DNA from: Salticus scenicus
Taxonomy: Eukaryota > Arthropoda > Arachnida > Araneae > Salticidae
NCBI GenBank assembly: GCA_963930645.1
Contig: OZ005651.1
Coordinates: 131,233,475-131,297,474 of the forward strand
Length of the DNA: 64,000 bases
Direction of reading: 5' to 3'
Shown: positions 49,540-59,499 of the stretch, piece by piece
Position numbering within the stretch: position 1 is the stretch's first letter
Layout: each line of letters begins with the position of its first letter
Program-made: the position numbers and the translations under genes
The notes under the pieces: model-generated
Databases searched by the model: none
Told to the model about the DNA's origin: nothing
What the model saw: the letters and a program-made list of their open reading frames with translations, nothing else

Positions 49540-50465
49540 GGCAGCATAAAAAAAATTATAAGAAATAAAAGTAAAACCCCCTACAAGTATACAATGAATG
49601 CAATTCAGGCCTATGTAGACCACACTATTAATATTTGTCCCCCCTCCCAATCCCCCTCTCATTAAAAGAAGAATTAAAGTTTATTAAAGAAATCACCATC
49701 AGTACTGGTTACCCAAGACTTAGTCAATAGGTTATATATGAAAAAAGAAACTAACCTCTTAATCACATTGTAAATCACCAAAAAAACTAAACCTAAATTC
49801 AATACTGCTATTAGATACAACAATGGGGTCTCTATTTAAATTAAAATTCAAGCCACCAAAATCAATTTTAACACCACTATTAAAAACATAACACTTACTA
49901 CCTAATTTGCAATAATAAAGATCCAATTGAACTGCTTGAAACCTTTGGAATTCATAAAATCCTCTATGTTAATCCCGATAATAGTGAAAGTTGTTATATG
50001 GCATGACAAAGCAAAAAATGAAAAATAGAATAAAAGAAAACATTTCAGATATAAATTCCGGAAACAGACTTAAGCAGAACTTATCAAAATAAACATAGTA
50101 AAATTCACTTTAAATAAAGTGAACACCTTACTTGCTTCATCTTTAAGTAAAGTGTTCACTTTAATAAAGTTTTAGTTTAAATACTTCAAGATAATTCCTC
50201 TGTAGTGATTAAAATTCACTTCAAAAATGTTTAAAAGATCAGGAATAGTGAAAAACAGAAGTATGATTTCAATAGAGAAACAGTAGAAATTTTAAATAAT
50301 TCTTGTAATGACAACAAACCATTGGCAAACATGGACCAAATGTGGCACCATCTATCAAAGAAAGGACTGCAAAATATAAAGATCAACAGTCTCACTGAAG
50401 GACTCCACTATGTAGGTGCTGAGGATGTTGGAAGGCCCTAATGGGCAGGACAGAAACTTAAGAGT
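49540..50465 (+). pseudogene. Penelope-like element remnant, copy 3
   Basis: A plus frame reads KKIIRNKSKTPYKYTMNAIQ, then AYVDHTINIC, aligning with copy 1 (EIIHYNSKTPYHYKTNVIRS, then YINCAFLIC). Downstream the frame breaks; a further region resembles LLETFGIHKILYVNPDN, matching the GIY-YIG-adjacent part of the other copies. The tail from 50320 contains a TGGCACCATCT segment, also seen after copy 2 (GGTGCCATCT). Many stops; inactive. Confidence 0.7.
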
Positions 50466-50655
50466 AAGGTTTTACTGTTCTTTTCAAGTATATTTAATTT
50501 TTTAGAATTATTTTTCAAGTATTTCACATATATTTTACAGTAATAATTATCAATTACCATTTGAAAAAAAGAAAAAAGATTTCTTTAACTACTAAAATTG
50601 CAAAATAATAATAGAAATAAAAAAAAATTAAAGGGAAACTTCCAAAATAATGGGA

Positions 50656-50695
<40 letters not shown>

Positions 50696-51978
50696 ACTTA
50701 GAACCTCACAAATAAAAGTCAGAATAATTTTCTCTACGCCACTGAGCATTTTAACTTCATTTTGAGCATCACTACAGACATTTGTTTTTCTCATTTTTTA
50801 ATGAATGATTTATTATGGCCCAAATTCCAGCTAAATACTTGCAGCTCGCACCTGCATTTTTACCGCAATGTCGCAGACAAAAACGAATTTTCCTAGTCAA
50901 GTCAAACAAGCGCAACATTCTTTTCTAGCAGATGCAATTGTCGTGGCTCAATTTGCGGCCTGTAGAAAGCTATCATAACACTCTTGTAAGAGTAATGGCA
51001 GCCATTACAAATGCGCAAAGTGTTTGGTAAATTATGTATGCTATGAGATTTCTATAAGTAGTATTGATTTAAAATAATTAATACTAATATTAAAACATTC
51101 AATGTTTCATCTGATTAAAAAAGAAAGAAAAAAAGGATACATGTAAAGCCAGAAATATCCTTTTTCGCTTGAAAAGATAGATAAGTACATGGTCATGAAA
51201 CATAGTTAAAATACAGGTATGTGAAACATTTTCAGTATTTTTTGTATCTTATGTTTTATTGTAATTAGTGTTTGCATAGCATATTTTCATGATAAGACAA
51301 ATTTCAAAGTATTACATTCATGTACTTCACACAGTAATGACTCTTATTACTACTTAAAGAAATAGCTTTTTGCTTCAAATCTACATCTATTATTAAAAAT
51401 TATCTTTTATTTGCTTATTTATTTATTTTGTATTAATTTAGTTTTGTTCCCTCGACAGTTCACTGAATATTTATATAATCATCTCCATATAGATGAATAT
51501 TTCAAGCATAAGTTAAGGTAAGAAATTTAATCAGATCTATTTTGATTTTTCTTGAAACTTAGTTATAAAGCTTTTTTATGTCTTTTTCATTTTCTTCTTT
51601 GTGCGTGAAGAATTTTACTTTATACTAAGAATTGATTTAATTAATGTACTATTATTATTTCTTATTTTATTTTATTTAATTCTGAAATAGCAAGCAAAAT
51701 GTTAAAAAAAAAAAAAAAAAAAAGTTTCTCATTTATATATTTATTTTTTTAAATGCCTGCATTTGAAAAACTATAACTTTATAAAATAATAAAATCATTA
51801 ACACACTTTATAAATTAATCACAATCTAATGATTATTATTATTTTTTTTTCTTATTTCTTGGTACCAGTTAAAAATATTATAGAAAAAAAGAATTAAAAA
51901 GTGATTAAAAATGGTTTTTGTTTAATTCTAAACTGTTTATTGCTTATTTTATTTTTAAAGAAAAGCACAATTATACTT
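50466..51978. other. Intronic; GC-richer patch at 50815-51015
   Basis: AT-rich intron with a 33-base A run at 50660-50692. The patch 50815-51015 is richer in CpG (GCTCGCACC, ACCGCAATGTCGCAG) and contains AATGGCAGCCATT. It could be a fragment of a repeat or a regulatory element; nothing decides. Confidence 0.4.
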
Positions 51979-52283
51979 GCAAAACATTTAAAATACCTTA
52001 TAAAAAACTTTTCCATTTATTTGGCTTATTAATTTCAAACACTCCGTGTTCATCTTCAAAGCCAATAACTAAACATCGTCGTTCTTCTGATGTTTACTCT
52101 CACAGAACAAACATCAGAAAACATAATGAGAAACTTTTTTTTTTTTTTTTTAACATTTTGCAAGAGTAAACATCAGAAGAACGACAACGTTTAGTTATTG
52201 GCTTTGAAGATGAACACGGAGTGTTTGAAATTAATAAGCCAAATAAATGGAAAAGTTTTTATAAGGTATTTTAAATGTTTTGC
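51979..52283. repeat. Near-perfect long hairpin with 16-bp flanking direct repeat
   Basis: Arm 1 (about 51979-52100) and arm 2 (about 52155-52283) are almost exact reverse complements, with a loop of about 55 bp containing a T run. A direct repeat TGTTTATTGCTTATTT occurs at 51934-51949 and 52285-52300. One arm strand reads as a short frame RRCLVIGFEDEHGVFEINKP, possibly from a coding sequence. No TIR-type transposon ends. Confidence 0.75.
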
Positions 52284-52300
52284 ATGTTTATTGCTTATTT

Positions 52301-53431
52301 ATTATTATGTTAATTATGTTTATGTTAATTATTCAGTTACTGTTATGTAATTTCAAGAGTTTTAGAATTCTAGAAGATTCATCAACTGTATATAAGCTGA
52401 TGTAAAATTCAATTGAGTTAAAAAATCAAGTCTCGATTTGAGCTCTGTGAAATTTTGCTTAGTGTTTATGCACAAACAGTTGTCTAAGTCTAATCTATGT
52501 GACAATATTTTTCTTTCAAATCACTGTCATATTTATCAACTAAAATTACCATAAAAATAAAACATGTAAATCAGATTTATATAAAATCACTAGTTACCCA
52601 TCAATCATCGTAAACTGAGTTTGGAAAATTATAATTTAAATAATCATAATGCATTTTTAACTATAAACATGTCCCCAAATAAAATGTAGAATGCTTATAA
52701 ACAAATATATAAAATTTTATTTAAATATTGTATAAACTAAGTGTTTTAGATAAATAATATGCTTTTACAGTGTAATAAACGCAGTTGTTTCAAGTTATGT
52801 ATAACAACTCATTTACAAACACAACTACCTCATGATGAGGATCTGATCCGACTGTCATCTGAAAATTATTGAAATGTACTAAAAACCATAAGTGCTAAGG
52901 CAAGATAAATCAAAATTTAATACAAGGTAAGAAATTTAAATTATGTTTGCGTACACACTAGTATTTAAAAAAGTCAGTTTTAGATAAATGCAACAAATTT
53001 ACCTATTAATACACAAATCTGATATTAAATAGTGTTATTTCAATTCAAAATTGTTGAGCAACTTTTAAGTTATTTTTCAAATTTTTATTTAAAAAAATTA
53101 CATGTTTAACCCTTAAATGCCTAATTATTTTTTAAATCAATTAAAAAATGTTTTATTCTTAACTCTATTAAATAAATCATGGATAAAATACTTTTTAAAA
53201 AATCACACTTTATTTTAACTATGGTTTACAGCTAAAAAGCAATTTATTGTCAATCGACAAACATAAGGCATTAGAGCTTCTATATTATTCTAATACTTTA
53301 AAAGACAAAATTGGGTATGTTGCTGAAAGGCAACGCACAGCATTTAAGGGTTAGTATGATTTATAAGAATAAATTTCACAGAGATGGTCTACTTTTTCAA
53401 AATACAAAAATAAAATAGACATCAAACTTAC
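52301..53431. other. Intronic; TTAA-type small element at 53110-53350
   Basis: Immediately 3' of the giant exon. A 241-bp segment has ends CCCTTAAATGC (53110-53120) and GCATTTAAGGG (53340-53350), preceded by TTAA (53106-53109) and followed by TTAG. It is probably another piggyBac-type MITE whose right TTAA has mutated. The rest is AT-rich without signal. Confidence 0.5.
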
Positions 53432-56400
53432 CCATTCATAATTAATAGAGGAATCCATTCGATCTCTAAATGGAACAATGGCTGAATCATTTACATTTGC
53501 AACAGATTTAAGTTCACTTTCGTTCTGCAGTGCATCAGAATTTATTTGTGAATGCAGAGATGGATCTTGATTTTGGTGTTTAACTGTTTGTAATATAGCT
53601 TTAGGACATTTTCCAGAATAAGTACCACTTGTATCTTGGGAAATATGCTGCAAAGAAAAAGTTTCTTGATTTGAAGCTGAAGTCTGATGGGGTTGAAGCA
53701 ATGAGTTCCCACTATCTTGTAGAGATTTAATGGATTGTTGCCCAGCATTACGATGAAGTGCATTAGATGGATTACCATTCTGGAAAGCTTGAACTGAGAA
53801 AGAAGGAGGTTGCTTCAGATTTGACTGATGAGAAGTCTGAGGAGGTAAAGCTTGGCTTATAGGCTTAATGCGGGATTGTTTATTTTTACATCCTCTAGAT
53901 ACTTGTTTATTAGATTGCTGATTTATATTTTGATTAGACACATTGTGTGAAGATACTGTACCACCTGTTTGATTTTGATAATCACTTTGGAAAGGACTTT
54001 TTACAGAAGACTGTCTTGACAACTGGCTAAAAGTGCTTGAAAATTGTTGATTTTGTGAACCAGGCATACATTGCTGTTGTACAGAATATTGAGATAACTG
54101 TCCAGTTTGCTGTTTATACTGTGTTTGAGATGACAATTGAGGATACTGAGAGTTTGTAGGACTTTGCAGAGGTGGCTGGCTAAAATGTTGCGAAGGTGTT
54201 TGCTGCATGTAATGCGTTTGTGGATTCTGGGAAACTTGTTGGTTTAACTGCTGAGAAGATGTAGATGATGAAGGAAATTGTTGGGAGGTTGGATTTGATT
54301 GTGATGATGTACTTTGATGAGACAATGACTTAGGTGATTGTGCAGGATGTGAATATTGCTGTGGAGATTGGTTTGTTTGCGAAAAATGCTGAGGAGAAGC
54401 TATTGGCTGAGAGAATTGTTGAGGAGGAGGAGTTGGTTGGGAAAATTGCTGGGAAGATGGAGAAAGTTGTGAAAATTGTTGAGAAGGCGGTGTTGGTGGT
54501 GGAAACTGTTGAGAAGTATGCTGTGAAAATTGCTGAGGAGAGGGAGTTGGCTGGGTAAATTGTTGGGGTGAAGGAGTTGGTTGAGAATATTGCTGAGGAG
54601 AAGAATTGGTTTGAGAAAACTGTTGAGGAGATGGAACTGTTTGTGAAAATTGTTGTGGAGAAGGAGCTGGCTGTGAAAATTGTTGTGGAGAAGGAGCTGG
54701 TTGTGAAAATTGTTGTGGAGAAGGAGCTGGTTGCTGAGGCAGATGTTGAGGAGAAGGTACTGGATGCTGAGAAAATTGCTGAGGTGAAGCAGTAGATTGT
54801 TGTAAAAACTGTTGAGGAGAAGGTGCAGTCGATTGATATTGTTGAGGTGAAGGAGCTGGAGGTTGGCTGAATTGTTGAGGAGAAAGAGATGTTTGTTGAT
54901 ACTGTTGAGGTGACTGAGCTGGAGGCTGATTGAAGTGCTGAGGGGATTGAACAGGATGTTGACTATATTGTTGGGGAGATTGAGCTGGTTGCTGTTGAAA
55001 CTGCTGAGGAGATTGAACAGGCTGAGAGAACTGCTGTGGTGATTGCGCAGGTTGACTGAAATGTTGGGGTGATTGGGCAGGTTGCTGAGAGTAATGCTGT
55101 GGCGATTGTGAAGTCTGTGAGTATATCTGTTGAGAATATTGTGGAGCTTGAAGGTTTTTTTGAACAAACTGAGACTGACTGGACTGATTAAATTGTTGAT
55201 TACTAAGAGGATTCTGGTTATATGGAGGAGGCTGATGAGATTGTTTAGACGTTTGGGATGAAGCCTGATTAAAAATTTGAGATGCTGTATTAAACTGCTG
55301 TGATGATTGGTTAGCTATTTGGTTGAATTGTGGGGATTGATTTGTCAATTGATTATACTGTGAAGATTGGTTGGTTGTTTGACTATATGGTGAAGACTGG
55401 TTTGCAGAGTGACTATATGGTGAGGTTTGGTTGGATGGCTGACTATAAGGTGAAGCCTGGTTATATGGCTGACTATACTGAGAAGATTGAGTTGCTGATT
55501 GAGTAAATTGAGAAGATTGACTTGCTGACTGGTTAAATTGAGAAGATTGAGTTGCTGCTTGGTTAAATTGAGAAGGTTGAGTTGCTGTTTGGTTAAACTG
55601 AGAAGGTTGAGTTGCTGTTTGGTTAAACTGAGAGGGTTGATTTGCAGACTGGTTAAATTGAGAAGGTTGATTTGCAGACTGGTTAAATTGAGAAGGTTGA
55701 TTTGCAGACTGGTTAAATTGAGAAGGTTGATTTGCAGACTGGTTAAACTGAGAAGGCTGATTTGCAGACTGGTTAAACTGAGAAGGCTGATTTGCAGACT
55801 GGTTAAACTGAGAAGGTTGATTTGCAGGCTGGTTAAACTGAGAAGGTTGATTTGCAGACTGGTTAAACTGAGAAGGTTGATTTGCAGACTGGTTAAACTG
55901 AGAAGGCTGATTTGCAGACTGGTTAAACTGAGAAGGCTGATTTGCTGACTGGTTAAACTGAGAAGGCTGATTTGCAGACTGGTTAAACTGAGAAGGTTGA
56001 TTCACAAGTTGGTTATATTGGGAAGATTGATTCATAGGCTCATTATATTGGGAAGATTGATTTACTGCCTGGTTATATTGGGAAGATTGATTTGATGCCT
56101 GGTTATATTGAGAAGATTGATTTGCTGACTGGTTATATTGAGAAGATTGATTTGTTGACTGGTTATATTGAGAAGATTGATTTGCTGACTGGTTATACTG
56201 AGAAGATTGATTTGTCGACTGGTTATATTCAGAAGATTGATTTGTCAACTGGTTAAATTGAGAAGACTGACTTGCAGACTGGTTAAATTGAGAAGATTGA
56301 CTTGCTGAATGGTTATATTGAGAAGATTGATTTGCTAACTGGTTATATTGAGAAGATTGGCCTGCAGATTGATTAAACTGAGAATGGCTTACTGACTGGT

Positions 56401-59142
56401 TAAATTGAGAAGATTGATTTGCTGACTGGTTAAATTGAGAAGACTGATTTGCTGACTGACTATATGGTGGAGGTTGATTAGACTGATTATACTGCTGAGA
56501 ATTTTGATTTGAAGGTTTATCAAATGATTGGAGAGAAACTTGACTAAGATGTGAGGATGATTGAATAGAGCTTTGATTAATTTGCTGTGAAGACTGAGCA
56601 TCACCAAATTGTTGTACCGGCTGCATTGTTGTTTGATTGAATTCAGAAGATTCAGAAAGAGAGTCATATTGTTGAGATTGAGTTAGCTGATTAAACATTT
56701 GAGAAGTCTGAGCAACTGATTCACCAAACATTTGAGAAGTTATAGACTGTTGGTTATACTGAGGAGAAGTTTGAGGATGCTGATTTAATTGTTGAGAATG
56801 AGAGGATTGTTGGTTTAGTTCTTGAGAGGACTGAGATACTTGTTGAGGATATTGGTGAGCAGCAGATCCAATAGATTGTAATCCATAGATCTGTGAAGAC
56901 TTCCCAGAAGCTTGATTATATTGTTGGGATGTTTGAGCTGACTGCTGTAAAAACTGTTCATTTGAGTCTGAAGAATGATGTGAATACTGTTGTGGATGGG
57001 AAAGCTGAGCAAGCTGTGTTAATTCACTTTGTTGAGAAGGAAAAGAAGAAAATTGCTGATTGTATTGATTTACATTATGATCAGGGTTCTGGGAGCAAAG
57101 TTCAGAATTTTGTGTTAACTGCTGATTAAAAGTTTTCTGGGGATGAGAATTATGCTGAGAAATTTGATCAGATTGTTGAAATATTTGAGAATTGGAATTA
57201 TTTTGCTCTGAATTTTCAGGCTGCTGGGCATTTTGTTCAGACTGCTGAGAATACTGAGGAGTTGCAGGTGTTTGTTGGTTATACTGATGAGATGATTGAA
57301 CATATTGTTCTGATGAGTCATCTTTTTGGTGAGGAAAATGCAAACTACTACAAGATTCACCTTGTTTGTTTGTTTGTGAACTGTACTGAGAAGAGCTGGT
57401 AGCCTGGGAAGAAAATTGCAGTGAAGAAGTTTGCTGGACTGTATACTGTGATGCCACGTTTGAGATTTGTTCAGTAAATGATGGAGTATTAGACTGTGAG
57501 AGATGAGAAAGCCCCGAAACTTGTTCATGATATGCTTGTGGGTTATTACATTCTTTCTCATCAGGTGAAGAATGATCAACTTGTTTTTGGCCAACTGACT
57601 GCGCAGATTGTGAAGAATACTGAATATTTTCATTGTTCAGTTCTGTTTGAGAAATATTTTGTTGTTCTTGTTTATTTGCAAACTTATTAACTTGAGATGA
57701 AAACTGATGTGTTCCAAAATTTGAAGTTATATTTTCATGAGATGTTTGCTGTGAATAAGACTGACCACTTTCCAAAAATGCTTGGGAATACTGTTGAACT
57801 GGAGTTTGCTGATTATAATTATTGTCACTAGTGGTATAAGATTGATCACTTGATTGAAACTGAGATTCTATGATTTGTTGCTCAGAAAATGTTTGTAGAG
57901 TTTGTTGCTGGAATTGTTGATTAGAATGTGGCTGAGTGAATTCTGATGGTTGTTGTGAAAACTGATTAGTATAAACTTGGGAAAACTGAGATTGTGTAGG
58001 TGATGATTGCTGTTGATCATATTGCTGAGAAACTTGGGAATATGAAGATTGCTGAGAAAACTGTGAATGAGTTGAAGAGGATGCTTGGGAAGTACGTGGG
58101 AACTGGGATTGAGGTGGTGAAGGTTGGAAAGGAGATTGTGAAGAGGAATGATGGTTAGATGCATCTGTCGTAGGTGAAGATTGGTTAGAAACTTGAGAAT
58201 AATTAGTTTTAGACTTATTTGAAACTGACTGAGTAGAAAATTGAGATGAAGGCTGTTGCTCTGGAAACTGCAATCTAGAAGCATTGTTGCTACATGGTTC
58301 CTGAGAAAATTGCTGAGAACTGCTGTATGGTTGTAGTGTTTGAGGATATTGTTGAGAAGCTGTGAATTTTTGATTGGTAGTTAATGAGGGTTGTTGAAAA
58401 GAAGTTTCCACATTAGAATTAGATTGAACTGGAAAGGATTCTTGGTTTGAATTTTGCATTTGATTCACTAGATCAACTTGCTGAGGATAATTAGAACAAT
58501 TATTTGATTGAGAAGAATAAGACTGACATTTTGACTGATAATTATTTTGGGAGGGGGATTGAAGATGATTAGAAGCATTCTGATTCACATTTGTCTCCGA
58601 TACATATGATGACTTTATTTGAGAATCTGCTTGAGTAAAATTTTGGTTGTTTCCAAGTGAAAATTGTTTTTGAGAAAGTGGTCCATATTGATTTTCTAAT
58701 GCAGATGACTGTGGGAACATATTTTGTGAAGATTGGGAATTTGCTTCAGAATTAAACTGCTGCGCTAAATTATTTTTTGATCCATATTGAGAATTCTGAT
58801 TATTTAAAGAATATTGCATTCCAAATGATAAATCATAATTAGATTGTCCAAACTGAGAGTTCATACTGCCTTTTAGAGCATAAGAGTTCTGAAAAGACTG
58901 TGTTCCTTCAAGAGAATATTCACTTTGAGATGGAGTGTTATTTTGATTTGACAAATTAAATTCATCTTTAATAGAATCACGTGAATCAAATTTTAATTCA
59001 TTAGCTTGTTGACTACTTCCTGGATCACAGCTTGTAGATTCTGATTTAATACTTCCATTATTAAAGGAGTTGGATTCATTTTTCAAATTTCTTGGGAGAG
59101 CTTTTAGAGATCTTTGTGAGACCTTTGATTTTGACTGATAAG
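53432..59142 (-). CDS. RAD54L2: RAD54L2/ARIP4 giant exon: Q/S/N-rich insert between ATPase lobes (partial gene)
   Basis: Internal exon of 5,711 bp, open throughout (1,903 complete codons). The acceptor reads CTCTTTCAG before CT-TAT-CAG and the donor is GAATGG|GTAAGT. It enters with two bases completing a codon and leaves in phase 0. Nearly the whole exon is Gln, Ser and Asn with interspersed Tyr, Phe and Pro, resembling prion-like domains of RNA-binding proteins. About 36 decapeptide units lie at 55375-56460, and PQQFSQ-type units at 54370-55130. The last residues, PFRDRMDSSINYEW, align with the conserved segment of RAD54L2 that precedes helicase lobe 2, and the next exon continues A-VPIMKDYVLGVLENSHKM. 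This shows the exon belongs to the remodeller and is not a separate gene. The upstream exons, including lobe 1 with the Walker motifs, are outside the window. The role of the insert is unknown; condensate formation is inference. Exon assignment is secure. Confidence 0.9.
54370..55130 (-). repeat. Second exonic repeat: SPQQFSQPAP-type units
   Basis: Imperfect in-frame tandem units of about 27-33 bp encode PSPQQFSQPA, QSPQQYSQHP and similar. They lie 3' (on the minus strand) of the decapeptide array in the same exon. Unit length varies by single codons, and Pro content is higher than in the decapeptide array. Confidence 0.85.
55375..56460 (-). repeat. Exonic 30-bp minisatellite encoding decapeptides
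   Basis: About 36 tandem 30-bp units lie in frame inside the giant exon, each encoding ten residues. The central units (about 55560-55990) are nearly identical QPSQFNQSAN repeats. Flanking units vary (QSSQYNQSTN, QSSQYNQASN, QASPYSQPSN). The homogeneous centre and diverged edges indicate recent expansion by unequal exchange or slippage. The antisense frame of this array is also open by chance. Confidence 0.92.
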
Positions 59143-59499
59143 CTGAAAGAGAAAAGCAAAATACTTCATAAGGAAATGGAAATTTCTTCATTTAAGACTG
59201 CAAAACATAAACTGTCAAATAAATATACTAATACAGTATAAAAAATTAAAAACCTGATTTTAAACAATATATAAGAAAATTATTCAATTGCTTTCAAATC
59301 TAAAATTCATTTCTCCCAGTAAAAAGATGCAGAAAATAAAAGAAAAATAATAAAATGCAAATTATTATTGGTCAACAAGGACTTTATATCTTTTGAAAAT
59401 AAGTATTATAGAAGTTTATATTATAAGAGTTTGAAAGGTTTCATAAATCTTCTAATTATAAAATAACAGATTAAGCAATTATCCATACCATCAAGAATA
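59143..59499. other. Upstream intron of the giant exon
   Basis: AT-rich intron carrying the acceptor (CTCTTTCAG) at its 3' end. Nothing else seen. Confidence 0.5.

Noticed and set aside
53351..53431. Extension of the giant exon frame to VSLMSILFLYFEKVDHL and a stop
   Set aside because: This lies after a strong GTAAGT donor. The conserved YEW-A junction with the next exon shows it is intron.
54334..54795. Plus-strand Val/Glu-rich frames (for example VEKIVVEKELVVKIV)
   Set aside because: Shadow of the PQQFSQ-type repeats on the minus strand; no start context and no similarity.
55538..55948. Open antisense frame of 136 codons with LRRLICRLVK-type repeats
   Set aside because: It is the complement of the coding minisatellite of the giant exon. 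Periodic repeats in a 30-bp frame keep several frames open by chance.
54400..58284. Minus-strand Leu/Asn/His-rich frames overlapping the giant exon
   Set aside because: These are frame-shifted readings of Gln/Ser codons (CAA, TCA) in the same exon. The main frame is fixed by both splice junctions.
59143..59191. Met at 59191 as a start of a separate Q-rich gene (MKKFPFPYEVF...)
   Set aside because: The segment is pyrimidine-rich and ends with a CTCTTTCAG acceptor. The downstream end joins RAD54L2 lobe 2 in phase, so an independent gene start is unlikely.
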